Assembly (NCBI GenBank): GCA_024331125.1
Contig: JANDJI010000002.1
Location: 186,001-250,000, forward strand
Length of the DNA: 64,000 nucleotides
Direction of reading: 5' to 3'
Origin: Nitrospira sp.
GTDB taxonomy: Bacteria > Nitrospirota > Nitrospiria > Nitrospirales > Nitrospiraceae
In this document: positions 45,966-55,370 of the stretch, piece after piece
Position numbering within the stretch: position 1 is the stretch's first letter
How the letters are laid out: each line of letters starts with the position of its first letter
Translations under genes and position numbers: made by a program
The notes under the pieces: model-generated
Databases searched by the model: none
Seen by the model: the letters and a program-made list of their open reading frames with translations, nothing else
What the model was told of the DNA's origin: nothing

Positions 45966-46230
45966 GAGACATGGCGGGCGTCCGCAAACGTCTCTTGCTC
46001 GTGCTTGCGGGCGTCGTCTCCGGTGAAGCGGGTCTCGTCCGGGCAAGAAGGTACAGTTAAGGGACCGGTTAAGGAGTTTCGGTTTCAGGCATTCGCCTTT
46101 CAAGCGGCTCGAGGCCTCTTCTTCGAACACGAACGAGAAACCCGCGGCGTGAAGCTCCGAACTCGGCAGTCGTCCTGTATCACGCATCTTGAACGACGAA
46201 TCGGGCGCAACTGCATCAGGCGGTGACGTC

Positions 46231-47361
46231 ATGCCGCGCATTCTCATCGTGACCGGCGAGGCCTCCGGCGATCTTCACGGGGCCAATCTTGCCAAGGCGT
46301 TGAGGGCGTGCGATCCCGACGTGGTGTTGGCGGGCATCGGGGGAACGGCGATGAGGGACGCCGGAGTCCGATTGGTGGGCGAGTCCGGCCGTTTCGACGT
46401 GATCGGCATGGTCGGTCCGCTCATGGTGCTGGGGGTCCTCCGGCGCTTTTGGGCGGTTCGTCGATTGTTCAGGTCGGAGCCTTGGGACGCGGTGGTGTTC
46501 ATCGATCATCCGGGGTTGAACTTGCGGTACGCCTATTTCGCCAAGGCGGCGGGACTGCGTGTGTTCTACTATATCGCGCCGCAAGTCTGGGCCTGGAGGC
46601 CGGGACGCATTCATTGGATCAAGCGGCGGGTCGATCACGTGCTCGTCGTGCTGCCGTTTGAAAAGGCCATTTACGATCAGGCCAAGATCCCCTGCACGTT
46701 CGTCGGCCATCCCTTGTTGGACGCCGTCGCCCTTCGGCACGACCGTGAAGAGCTTCGCAAGTCGTTCGCCTTAGCTCCCGACGATCCGGTCATCGCGCTG
46801 TTGCCGGGGAGCCGAAAAAGGGAAGTGGAACTGCTCTTGCCGATCTTGATCGAGGCCGCGGAAAAATTGGCTCAACGGGAGCCGCGCGCGCAGTTTCTGT
46901 TGGCGCAGGCTCCCACGATCGAGGATCATTTGCTTCAGTCCCTGCTGCAAAAGAGTTCGGTTTCCGTCCAGGTCGTCAAGGGACGGGCCGGTGACGTCAT
47001 GGCGGCGGCGGATTTGGCGTGGATCGCGTCGGGGACCGCGACGCTTCAGGCCGCGGTCATCGGCACGCCGTTGATCTTGGTGTATCGGACCAGCGCGCTG
47101 ACGTTCTGGTTGGCGTTTTTTCTCATCCGGGTTCGATGGATCGGATTGGTGAACTTGGTCGCGGAGCGGACCGTCGTGCCGGAGCTGATTCAATCGGATG
47201 CGACCGGCCAGCGATTGTACGAGGAGGCCCGGCGCCTCTTGGAAGATCGATTCGCCTATGATGAAATGAAGCGCGGCTTGGCGAAGGTGCGCGCGGCGTT
47301 GGGCGAGCCCGGCGCGTCGCTCAGGGCCGCGGAGGTGGTGTTGGCGTCATGTCGGGGATAG
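46231..47361 (+). CDS. lpxB: lipid-A-disaccharide synthase LpxB
   Basis: 376 residues from ATG 46231. LpxB joins UDP-2,3-diacylglucosamine to lipid X. Signatures: ILIVTGEASGDLHGANLAKA, FIDHPGLNLRYAYFAK, YYIAPQVWAWRPGRI and LLPGSRKREVELLLPIL. It overlaps msbA by 13 bases. An upstream in-frame ATG (46189) adds only non-conserved residues. Confidence 0.96.
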   Translation: MPRILIVTGEASGDLHGANLAKALRACDPDVVLAGIGGTAMRDAGVRLVGESGRFDVIGMVGPLMVLGVLRRFWAVRRLFRSEPWDAVVFIDHPGLNLRYAYFAKAAGLRVFYYIAPQVWAWRPGRIHWIKRRVDHVLVVLPFEKAIYDQAKIPCTFVGHPLLDAVALRHDREELRKSFALAPDDPVIALLPGSRKREVELLLPILIEAAEKLAQREPRAQFLLAQAPTIEDHLLQSLLQKSSVSVQVVKGRAGDVMAAADLAWIASGTATLQAAVIGTPLILVYRTSALTFWLAFFLIRVRWIGLVNLVAERTVVPELIQSDATGQRLYEEARRLLEDRFAYDEMKRGLAKVRAALGEPGASLRAAEVVLASCRG

Positions 47362-49115
47362 ATCGATTCAAGCGCCTCATGCGCTACGTGAAGCCCTATC
47401 GGGGCCGATTCATCGGGGCGTTGGCCTGTTCGGGCATGGTCGCCCTGCTGAGCGGGGTCTATGCGTGGCTCGCGAAGCCGGTGTTGGACGGGATCTTTAT
47501 CGAAAAGAACGAGCGCCTGTGGCTGATCCTTCCCGTGGTCCTGATGGGGGTGGCGGTCTTGAAGGCGCTCTTCAGCTACGGCGTCGGCTATTTGATGGCT
47601 TATGTGACGAATCGCGTCGTCGCGGATATCAGGCAGGAATTGGTCCGGCATTTGGTCCGTCTGCCGGTCGGGTTTCACGATGCGAACACGTCGGGGCGGT
47701 TGGTGTCGCGGGTGGTCAATGACGTCGGTCTGATGGCCAGCGCGGCGTCGAACGTGCTGAAGGATATTTTTCAGCACGTCCTGACGTTTCTGGCCATGGT
47801 GGCCGTGATTTTCTACCAGAACTGGAAGTTGGCGGCGATCTCGGCCGTCGTCATTCCCCTGTCGGCGGCGACGATGGTGCGGGTCGGCAAGCGGTTGCGG
47901 CGGTTGGCGACGAGCGGGCAGGAGCAGATGGGAGATCTGTCGTCGATGTTGCAAGAGACACTGGCCGGCATTCGAATGGTCAAGGCGTTCGGGCGCGAGG
48001 ACGCGGAGGCGGCGCGGTTCAAGGAATACAACAGGGCGTTCCTGGGGACCACGCTCAAGGCGAATCAAGTGTGGTCGATCGGGTCGTCGCACATGGAAGT
48101 GATCGGCGTGATCGGGGTGGCGGGAATCATTTGGTACGGCGGGTATCTGGTCATCCACGGCGATATGACGCCGGGCGCCTTGTTTTCCTTCATGGCGGCG
48201 ATGCTGATGGCCTATACGCCGATCCGCAAGTTGTCCGGGGCCAATAACATCATTCAGCAGGCGTTGGCGGCCGCCGAGCGGGTCTATGACGTCATGGATC
48301 TCCCCACGGAGCGATTGCAAGAGCAGGACGCCGTGCCGTTGGAGAAAATCGATCGGGGCCTCGAGTTTCAAGACGTCTCGCTGCGCTACGACGACCACGC
48401 TGTGCCGGCTCTCAACGGGATCGATCTGTCGGTCAAGGCCGGCGAGATGGTGGCGTTGGTCGGAAGCAGCGGGAGCGGCAAAACGACGCTGATCAGTTTG
48501 TTGCCGAGATTTTACGAGCCGACGGCCGGCCGGATTCTGTTGGATGGCCGGCCGCTCACGGACTACCGGTTGGGGTCGCTGCGCGCGAAGATCGGCATCG
48601 TCTCTCAAGACGTCGTCTTGTTCGACGACACCGTGAAGAACAACCTGGCGTTCGGACGAACGGGGGCGACGATGGCCGAGATCGAAGAGGCGGCCAAGGC
48701 GGCCTATGCCCACGACTTCATCCTGCGTCTTCCCCAAGGCTACGATACGGTCATCGGCGAGCGGGGAGTCAAATTGTCGGGCGGCGAACGGCAACGGCTG
48801 GCGATCGCTCGGGCGATTTTGCGGGACCCGCCCCTGTTGATTCTGGATGAAGCCACGTCGGCCTTGGATACGGAATCCGAGCGGATGGTGCAACTGGCCT
48901 TGACGAATTTGATGAAAAATCGGACGACCCTCGTCATCGCCCATCGGCTGTCCACCGTCCAAAACGCGGATCGCATCGTCGTGTTGGATCGCGGCTCGAT
49001 CGTGGAAATGGGGACCCATGAGGAACTGTTGCGGCGGAGAGGGATGTACCATCGCCTTTACACCATGCAGTTTCAGGACGCGGCGCACGAACGGATGATG
49101 AGGGCGGAGTGCTGA
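47349..49115 (+). CDS. msbA: lipid A/phospholipid export ABC transporter MsbA
   Basis: 588 residues, one half-transporter that dimerises in the inner membrane. Six helices fill residues about 15-300. The ATPase domain has Walker A GSSGSGKTTL, signature LSGGERQRLAIARA and Walker B LLILDEATSALD. MsbA flips core-lipid A to the periplasmic face. It overlaps lpxB upstream and the acyltransferase downstream (7 bases). Confidence 0.95.
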   Translation: MSGIDRFKRLMRYVKPYRGRFIGALACSGMVALLSGVYAWLAKPVLDGIFIEKNERLWLILPVVLMGVAVLKALFSYGVGYLMAYVTNRVVADIRQELVRHLVRLPVGFHDANTSGRLVSRVVNDVGLMASAASNVLKDIFQHVLTFLAMVAVIFYQNWKLAAISAVVIPLSAATMVRVGKRLRRLATSGQEQMGDLSSMLQETLAGIRMVKAFGREDAEAARFKEYNRAFLGTTLKANQVWSIGSSHMEVIGVIGVAGIIWYGGYLVIHGDMTPGALFSFMAAMLMAYTPIRKLSGANNIIQQALAAAERVYDVMDLPTERLQEQDAVPLEKIDRGLEFQDVSLRYDDHAVPALNGIDLSVKAGEMVALVGSSGSGKTTLISLLPRFYEPTAGRILLDGRPLTDYRLGSLRAKIGIVSQDVVLFDDTVKNNLAFGRTGATMAEIEEAAKAAYAHDFILRLPQGYDTVIGERGVKLSGGERQRLAIARAILRDPPLLILDEATSALDTESERMVQLALTNLMKNRTTLVIAHRLSTVQNADRIVVLDRGSIVEMGTHEELLRRRGMYHRLYTMQFQDAAHERMMRAEC

Positions 49116-49860
49116 AAGAAGAGAAGAAGATCGGCCTTCGGAAGCGGTTGGGACGGTGGGCGGCCTGTTCGTTGCTGCCGCCGGTCGCGGCCGCCTTGAT
49201 CCGAATCCTGTTCCGGACGATGCATTGCGAGACCAGAGGCCATGAGGATGTCGATGCCCTGTATCGGGAGGGACGTCACATCGTGCTCGCCTTTTGGCAC
49301 GCTCAACAATTGATGATCCCGATGGGCTACCGGGGGGCGGGATCTCACGTGTTGATCAGCCAACATGGAGACGGAGAAATCATCGCCCGCATTATCGCCC
49401 GGTTCGGGCACGAGGCGGTGCGGGGGTCGAGCACGCGCGGAGGAGCCGGCGCGCTTCGCGCGTTGATCAAGCTGGGCCGATCCGGCCGGGACGTGGTCGT
49501 GACGCCGGACGGCCCCAAGGGGCCTCGCTGCCACGCCAAGCTCGGGGTGATTCAGTTGGCCAAGGCGACGGGCCTGCCGATCATTCCCCTCGCCTTCGCC
49601 TGTTCAAAAAAAAACTCTTTGCGAGCTGGGATCGATACATGGTCCCGTACCCCTTCTCCAAAGGCCTGTTCCTGTATGGCGAGCCCCTGTGGGTTTCGCG
49701 CGAGGCGGACGACGCGGCGCTCGAAGCGGCTCGCTTGGAGCTGGAAGCGACGCTTAATCGCCTGACGGATCAAGCGGAGCAAGAGGTGTCGCGTCCGACG
49801 ACCGGCGTCGGGCCTCGGTTCGGGCCGGGCGGTTCGGAGCATTCTTCGACGGGTGTCTGA
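49109..49860 (+). CDS. DUF374-type lysophospholipid/Kdo-lipid A acyltransferase, frame broken at A9
   Basis: The first frame from GTG 49109 gives the family N-terminus and active site (IVLAFWHAQQLMIPMGYRG, then VVVTPDGPKGPRCHAKLGVI). It continues to LAFACSKKN and then degenerates, stopping at 49765. The family continuation (LFASWDRYMVPYPFSKGLFL, then LYGEPLWVSREADD) is in the -1 frame, to a TGA at 49860. The shift lies in nine consecutive A's (49606-49614); one extra A, or a -1 slip on A AAA AAA, restores the full protein. Slippage, phase variation, mutation or sequencing error are all possible. It lies between msbA and waaA. Confidence 0.8.
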
Positions 49861-49889
49861 GATGCCGAAGAACCGAGGGGCGCAACGGC

Positions 49890-51206
49890 GTGGTCATGTG
49901 GCGCATTCTCTATAACATCGGTCTCTTGGTTGCAATGCCGATCGTCGTCGGCCTGTTGTTGGCGAAGCCCCGATGCCGACGAGGGTTTCTCCAAAGAATG
50001 GGCTGGCAAGCCCATCCGTCCGATAAAGAACAACGGGATCGACCGGTCGTCTGGGTGCACGCGGTGTCGCTGGGAGAAGCGGTCGCGGCGGCACCGCTTG
50101 TCAAGGCGTTGCGGGAACGTCATCCGGAGTTTTGCTATATCGTGACGACCGTGACGGAGACCGGGCGCGAAGCGGTCGAGCAACGGTTGGCCGGCGTGGC
50201 GGAGCATCGGTACGCGCCGCTGGATTTTCCATGGGCGGTCTCGGGCATGGTGAATCGGCTGCGGCCTTCGCTCTACCTGTTCGTTGAAACGGAGTTGTGG
50301 CCCAACGTGCTCTGGACGTTGAACGACCGGCGCATTCCGACGATCCTGGTGAACGGCCGATTGTCGTCCCGCTCGTTCGGCCGCCAAAATAGGGGTCTCG
50401 TTCGCTCGTTCTATCGATCCGTCATCCGGTCGATCACCCTGTGTTTGATGCAATCCGATCGGGATCGACAACGAATCGTCGCGCTGGGCGCCGATCCGGC
50501 TCATGCGCACACGACCGGCAATATCAAGTTCGATCAACCGCTTCACGCCGGGGAAGGCGGCGAGCCGTCGGAACGGAGCTTTGGGCTGAATCCGTCGGAC
50601 AGGTTGATTTTGGCCGGCAGCACCCACGCGGGCGAAGAGGAAATGCTGGTTGCGGCCTATCGCCGGATTGTCGAGGCGGATCCGTCGGCCGTGTTGATGT
50701 TGGCACCGCGACATATCGAGCGGGTGGAGCAGGTCGAATCCATGATTCGCGACGCCGGTTTTACGGTTCAACGGAAAAGCCGAATGGAACAAACGGGACG
50801 GGGGCCACGGGTCGTCATCTTGGATACAAGGGGAGAGCTGGCCCGCGCCTACCGCGAGGCGACGGTGGCGTTCGTGGGAGGCACCTTGGTGCCGGTCGGG
50901 GGCCATAATTTGCTGGAGCCGGCGGCTTGGGGAAAACCGGTCCTTTTCGGACCTTATACCGATCATTGCGCGGAAGTGGCGACCATGTTGGAAGAAGCGG
51001 GAGGAGGCCGGCGCGTAAGAGACGTGGACGACTTGGTGCGCGTGTGCGGCGAATGGCTTGCCGATCCCCAGGCCCGCGAACGCGTCGGAGGGGCCGCGCG
51101 GCGCGTCGTGTCGGACAATCAAGGCGCTCTGCAACGAACGCTGGACTTGATCGAATCATGTTTCAACGCCATAGAGGCATCGCACCATTCCACCCAGCCG
51201 TCATGA
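49890..51206 (+). CDS. waaA: 3-deoxy-D-manno-octulosonic-acid transferase (Kdo transferase)
   Basis: WaaA/KdtA adds Kdo to lipid A. 438 residues. An N-terminal membrane anchor (ILYNIGLLVAMPIVVGLLLA) is followed by WVHAVSLGEAVAAAPLVKAL, LFVETELWPNVLW, VNGRLSSRSF and the C-terminal GGTLVPVGGHNLLEPAAWGK. GTG 49890 or ATG 49896 is the start. The domain order is complete. Confidence 0.96.
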   Translation: MVMWRILYNIGLLVAMPIVVGLLLAKPRCRRGFLQRMGWQAHPSDKEQRDRPVVWVHAVSLGEAVAAAPLVKALRERHPEFCYIVTTVTETGREAVEQRLAGVAEHRYAPLDFPWAVSGMVNRLRPSLYLFVETELWPNVLWTLNDRRIPTILVNGRLSSRSFGRQNRGLVRSFYRSVIRSITLCLMQSDRDRQRIVALGADPAHAHTTGNIKFDQPLHAGEGGEPSERSFGLNPSDRLILAGSTHAGEEEMLVAAYRRIVEADPSAVLMLAPRHIERVEQVESMIRDAGFTVQRKSRMEQTGRGPRVVILDTRGELARAYREATVAFVGGTLVPVGGHNLLEPAAWGKPVLFGPYTDHCAEVATMLEEAGGGRRVRDVDDLVRVCGEWLADPQARERVGGAARRVVSDNQGALQRTLDLIESCFNAIEASHHSTQPS

Positions 51207-51380
51207 CCGCTCCGGCGACGGAGTCGTCGGAAACGTCGACTGTCGGTTGCTTGTTGAAGGGGAACGTCGTCAAGTCCATCGAGACGTGAGCACGGGAGAT
51301 GAATTCAAAAAGGGACGTGCGAGGCGACCGTCAGGCGCTCGGTGATTGCGGTGTCATGACCGGGGAGAGACCGAGTTGAT

Positions 51381-52463
51381 ATGGCGCTCTTGCAGCCCGG
51401 ACAACCGGTCCGGACATGGCTTCGATGGGCCGCGTTTTTCTATGGCCTGCTCGTGCGGTCGCGCGGCTGGTGGGCTCGACTCGGCCGGGCGACGCCGTCC
51501 CGATTGCCTTGCAGGGTCGTGAGCGTGGGCAATCTCACCGTCGGCGGAACCGGCAAAACGCCGGTTGTCATCTTGCTGACGGAATGGTTGCAAGCCGAGG
51601 GGCTGAAGGTCGCCGTGCTGAGCCGTGGCTATAAACGGATGAACGGAGCCGATCGGCTGCTGGTTTCCGATGGAGTCCGGTTGCTGACCGGCCCGTCGGA
51701 AGCGGGCGATGAACCGTTTCTCATCGCCAAGCGATGTCCCTCCGCGATTGTAGCGGTAGGAGCGGACCGAACAGAAGTGGGCCGATGGGTTTTGTCGCAG
51801 CACAAGGTGGATTGCGTGGTCTTGGACGATGGATTTCAACACCGGAGACTTCATCGGGATGTTGACGTCGTCTTGCTCGATGCGACCGATGCGGCGGGGC
51901 TCGACGCACTGGTGCCGGCCGGTCGCCTGCGTGAGCCGCTGGAGGGGCTGGCCCGCGCGACGGCGGTGGTCGTCACGAGGGCCGATTCGCGAGACAACGT
52001 CGAGGCGGTTCATCGGCGGCTGAGGAAGGCCGGCGTCACGTTCAACGACGAGATCGAGGTTTCGTTCAGGCCGCAGTCGCTGGTGTCGGCGCAGGGTGAT
52101 CGGAACCGGTCGCTCGAATGGGCCCAAGGGAAACGAGCATGGCTGGTGAGCGGCATCGGCAACAGTCGATCGTTCCGCCGGTCGGCCGAGGAGATAAGTG
52201 TGACGATCGTGGGCGAGACCGCCTTCGGCGATCATCATCACTATCGCATGGATGATGTCCGCCGAATTCGATCCGAAGCGGGGGCTGCCGGTGCCGAACT
52301 GGTGTTGACGACGGAGAAGGATGCCGGGAAATTGTCGCCCTTTCTTGAGCCGGAGGACTCCTGGTGGGCGTTACGGATTCGTGTGGAGATCCTCCGGGGG
52401 CTGGAGCGGTTGCGACGTCTGGTTCTCGAAGAAAAAGGAACGGGACCAAAGACCGGTGCGTAG
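51381..52463 (+). CDS. lpxK: tetraacyldisaccharide 4'-kinase LpxK
   Basis: LpxK adds the 4'-phosphate to make lipid IVA. 360 residues. It has an N-terminal membrane helix, the P-loop-like VGNLTVGGTGKTPVVILL, then VLSRGYKR and VVLDDGFQHRRLHRDVDVVL. Its 3' end overlaps the waaF-gmhB start by 8 bases. About 175 bases separate it from waaA; I see nothing functional in that gap. Confidence 0.95.
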   Translation: MALLQPGQPVRTWLRWAAFFYGLLVRSRGWWARLGRATPSRLPCRVVSVGNLTVGGTGKTPVVILLTEWLQAEGLKVAVLSRGYKRMNGADRLLVSDGVRLLTGPSEAGDEPFLIAKRCPSAIVAVGADRTEVGRWVLSQHKVDCVVLDDGFQHRRLHRDVDVVLLDATDAAGLDALVPAGRLREPLEGLARATAVVVTRADSRDNVEAVHRRLRKAGVTFNDEIEVSFRPQSLVSAQGDRNRSLEWAQGKRAWLVSGIGNSRSFRRSAEEISVTIVGETAFGDHHHYRMDDVRRIRSEAGAAGAELVLTTEKDAGKLSPFLEPEDSWWALRIRVEILRGLERLRRLVLEEKGTGPKTGA

Positions 52464-54279
52464 GGAATCGATCAAGCGGCTTGTCGCGCGGGCGCCGAAT
52501 TGGATCGGCGACGCCGTCATGTGCGAGCCTGCGTTGCGCGGGCTCCGGTCGCTGTTTCCTCAGGCGGAACTGACTGTGCTGGCGAAGCCCTCCGTCGCGG
52601 AGCTGCTCTCCGGTCACGCGGGCGTGGACCGGATCGTCCTCTATGATGACCGTCATCTGCACGCCGGCCTTTCGGGAAAATGGGCACTCGCCGAGGCGCT
52701 GCGCCGGCACCGATTCGATCTGGCCGTGTTGTTTCAAAACGCCTTCGAAGCGGCGCTTCTGACGTGGTTGGCGGGGATCCCGCGCCGATACGGGTATGCC
52801 ACCGATGGGCGTGCCATGTTTCTGACCGATCCGGTCGCGGTTCCCGACCTCCGGAGACCCGTTCATCAAGTCGTCTATTACTGGAACCTGCTCAAACCAC
52901 TGGGGCTGGACGGAGAGCCGATGGCTCCGGCGCTGACCGTCTCCTCGGATGAGGAACGGGCGATGGGCGAGAAACTGGCGTCCGCGGGAATCAGACCGTC
53001 GGATCTCATTGTCGGGATCAATCCCGGCTCCACCTACGGAGCGGCCAAACGATGGCTGCCCGATCGCTTTGCGGACGTCGCGCGACGACTGGTCGAACGA
53101 TTGCGAGAGGATGAGGGTAGAGAGGCGGCGGTCGTGATCATCGGCGCCAAGGGGGAAGAAACATTGGGCCGACAGATCGCGGCTCGGATCAACGCACGAA
53201 CGGCGGTCTTGTCCGGGACGACGACGATTCGAGAATTGATGGCGATGATCAAGCAGTGTCGACTGTTGCTGACCAACGATACGGGCCCGATGCACATCGC
53301 CGCGGCCTTCGGCGTGCAGGTCACGGCGATCTTCGGTCCGACGGATTGGCGCACAACGTCGCCTTATGGGCAGAAAGACTGCATCGTGCGGGCGCCGGTC
53401 GATTGCGCTCCTTGTCTTTTGCGAGAATGTCCGATCGATCATCGGTGTATGACCGGAGTATCGGTGGATCAGGTGTACGAGACGGCGGTGAAACAACTGG
53501 GAGATTCATTTGGTTTATCTGGTGCGCCTGACTCCAACCAAATAGACAAAACGAACCAAACAAACCAAACGAACCAAACAAACCAAACAAACCAAACAAA
53601 CGAGACCAACCAAACAAACATTCTTGCAGGCTACACCATTTTTCTAGATCGCGATGGGACGTTGAATCCCGATCCCGGCTATATCCGCTCGCCGGATCAG
53701 TACGAACTTTTTCCCGGTGTCGCCGATGCGCTGGCCAAACTCAAACGGGCCGGGGCTCGGTTGATCGTCGTGACGAACCAATCGGGGGTGGCCAGAAGGT
53801 TTCTGTCAATGAAGGATCTGGAGGCGATTCACGAAAAACTTGCCCGCCTTCTCGGTGAAGCCGGCGTGTCCCTCGATGCCGTTTATGTGTGCCCGCATCA
53901 CCCCGATGACGGCTGCGGATGCCGGAAGCCGAAAACCGGCCTGGTTGATCGGGCCGTTCGAGACCATGCGATCGATTTGTCGCGTTCGTATTTGGTCGGG
54001 GATCATGGAAAAGATATGGAGCTGGCCAAACGTGTGGGAGCGCGGGCCGTGTTGGTGACCACAGGGGCCGTGACGCCGCAACAGGTGGAAAGGCTTGGTG
54101 ACACCGGTGTGGTTCCCGATCATGTCGCCTCGTCGTTTGAGGAGGCCGTTGAATGGATTCGGGGCGATGTACAGGCTCGGTTTTGCCGGGAGGCCCTTCG
54201 ACGACCCGAAGAGCATCACGACCCTGATGCGCAACCGGCCTCTGATAGCCCGACCGGTGTGACGCAGAACCATGGCTGA
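52456..54279 (+). CDS. fusion: ADP-heptose:LPS heptosyltransferase II (WaaF) + heptose bisphosphate phosphatase (GmhB)
   Basis: About 607 residues. The first about 355 are WaaF-like: ARAPNWIGDAVMCEPALRGL, GINPGSTYGAAKRWLPDRF and LLTNDTGPMHIAAAFGVQVT. A linker of repeated Asn-Gln-Thr (residues about 365-388) follows. Then comes a HAD phosphatase like GmhB: FLDRDGTLNPDPGYI, the zinc-binding CPHHPDDGCGC and LVGDHGKDMEL. The two enzymes act in heptose donor synthesis and transfer, and are normally separate. The linker is encoded by the A/C-rich 9-bp repeat at 53554. The GTG start lies in the lpxK end. Confidence 0.88.
   Translation: MRRESIKRLVARAPNWIGDAVMCEPALRGLRSLFPQAELTVLAKPSVAELLSGHAGVDRIVLYDDRHLHAGLSGKWALAEALRRHRFDLAVLFQNAFEAALLTWLAGIPRRYGYATDGRAMFLTDPVAVPDLRRPVHQVVYYWNLLKPLGLDGEPMAPALTVSSDEERAMGEKLASAGIRPSDLIVGINPGSTYGAAKRWLPDRFADVARRLVERLREDEGREAAVVIIGAKGEETLGRQIAARINARTAVLSGTTTIRELMAMIKQCRLLLTNDTGPMHIAAAFGVQVTAIFGPTDWRTTSPYGQKDCIVRAPVDCAPCLLRECPIDHRCMTGVSVDQVYETAVKQLGDSFGLSGAPDSNQIDKTNQTNQTNQTNQTNQTNETNQTNILAGYTIFLDRDGTLNPDPGYIRSPDQYELFPGVADALAKLKRAGARLIVVTNQSGVARRFLSMKDLEAIHEKLARLLGEAGVSLDAVYVCPHHPDDGCGCRKPKTGLVDRAVRDHAIDLSRSYLVGDHGKDMELAKRVGARAVLVTTGAVTPQQVERLGDTGVVPDHVASSFEEAVEWIRGDVQARFCREALRRPEEHHDPDAQPASDSPTGVTQNHG
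53554..53620 (+). repeat. 9-bp A/C-only tandem repeat inside waaF-gmhB
   Basis: About seven units of AACCAAACA (variants AACCAAACG and AACGAGACC). Almost every base on this strand is A or C. The unit is three codons (Asn-Gln-Thr), so copy-number changes keep the frame. Just upstream, ATTTGGTT pairs with AACCAAAT (about 53511-53543), and that flank resembles the one at 59112-59165. Confidence 0.85.
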
Positions 54280-55318
54280 GATCATGCGCGAACAAAGTAG
54301 AGAAGGGGGACGAGCAGGGAGGGAGTCCTCCTCAATACCCTGTAACCTGTGCGGGGGAACGGACGTCTCCACCCTGTCGAATCGCAGCCGCAGCGGGAAG
54401 CCGCTGCGGACCGTCATTTGTCGTGCCTGTGGTCTGGTCTGGTCCGATCCTCGTCCCCATGACGCCAGGCGGTTCTACGAAGAAGAGTACCGGCTCTCTT
54501 ATAAACACACCTACCAGCCGAAACCCAAACATATCCTGCGGGCCGGGAAGGTCGCGCTCTCTCGGTTTGAAAAGATCAAGGACTTGCTGGCGAGCCCCAA
54601 GCTCATTCTGGACGTGGGGACCGGCGGAGGAGAGTTCGCCTATCTGCTTCGAACTCTTGGTCATCAGGTCCAAGGCGTCGAACCCAACAGGGGATACGCG
54701 GAGTATTCGATACGAGAATATGGATTGACGGTCCAGGTGGGTTTTGTGCAAGACGCGACGTTTCTCCCCGGGTCGTTCGACGTGGTGACGATCTGGCACG
54801 TGCTCGAACACACGGAAGATCCTGGAGCGGTATTGGCGCTGCTCCGATCCTGGCTCAAGCCCGGTGGAAGGTTGGTGGTCGAGGTGCCGAACGTGGAGGC
54901 GACCTGCCAGGCTCCCAAGAACACGTTTCATGAGGCACATCTCTACAATTTCAATGTCGTGACGCTGCGCCGGTCGGCCAGGAAACAGGGATTGCGCGAG
55001 ATCCGGCACGTCATCTCGCGCGACGGCGGGAATATTACGATGGTGTTCGGGAGGGAGGAATCGCCCATTGTAAACGGCGCCGCCCTCGATATTCCCGGCA
55101 ACTACGAATGGATCGCTCGGATCGTCCGAGGGCACAGTGCCTGGCGGCATCATCTGACGCCGATGCCCTATGTGCGGGCGTGGCAACGGTTTTGTCGATC
55201 GCTTGAAGAACGAAGAGAGACGGTTGCCGTATCGAGCGGCAAGGAGCTCCTCGACGATCTCTATGGACGGGAATTGCGGACCCGTTTCTCGATCGAGGCG
55301 GGCAACGGAGTCGCTTGA
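54272..55318 (+). CDS. class I SAM-dependent methyltransferase with zinc-ribbon N-terminus
   Basis: 348 residues. The N-terminal CNLCGG...CRACG zinc ribbon is followed by the SAM loop LILDVGTGGGEFAYLLRTLG and VVTIWHVLEHTEDPGAVLAL, the pattern of sugar C-methyltransferase-like proteins in polysaccharide loci. The substrate is unknown. It overlaps the waaF-gmhB stop by 8 bases. Confidence 0.85.
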   Translation: MAEIMREQSREGGRAGRESSSIPCNLCGGTDVSTLSNRSRSGKPLRTVICRACGLVWSDPRPHDARRFYEEEYRLSYKHTYQPKPKHILRAGKVALSRFEKIKDLLASPKLILDVGTGGGEFAYLLRTLGHQVQGVEPNRGYAEYSIREYGLTVQVGFVQDATFLPGSFDVVTIWHVLEHTEDPGAVLALLRSWLKPGGRLVVEVPNVEATCQAPKNTFHEAHLYNFNVVTLRRSARKQGLREIRHVISRDGGNITMVFGREESPIVNGAALDIPGNYEWIARIVRGHSAWRHHLTPMPYVRAWQRFCRSLEERRETVAVSSGKELLDDLYGRELRTRFSIEAGNGVA

Positions 55319-55370
55319 CCGGCCTCGACCGCTCCCTCCCTTTTTAGTCGCTCGATAACAAGGACGTTCC

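Noticed and set aside
47256..49088. 610-codon minus-strand frame opposite msbA
   Set aside because: Antisense shadow of msbA; low-complexity Arg/His/Gln composition.
53554..53620. Possible CRISPR array from tandem repeats
   Set aside because: The repeat unit is 9 bases with no spacers, and it is in a coding frame.
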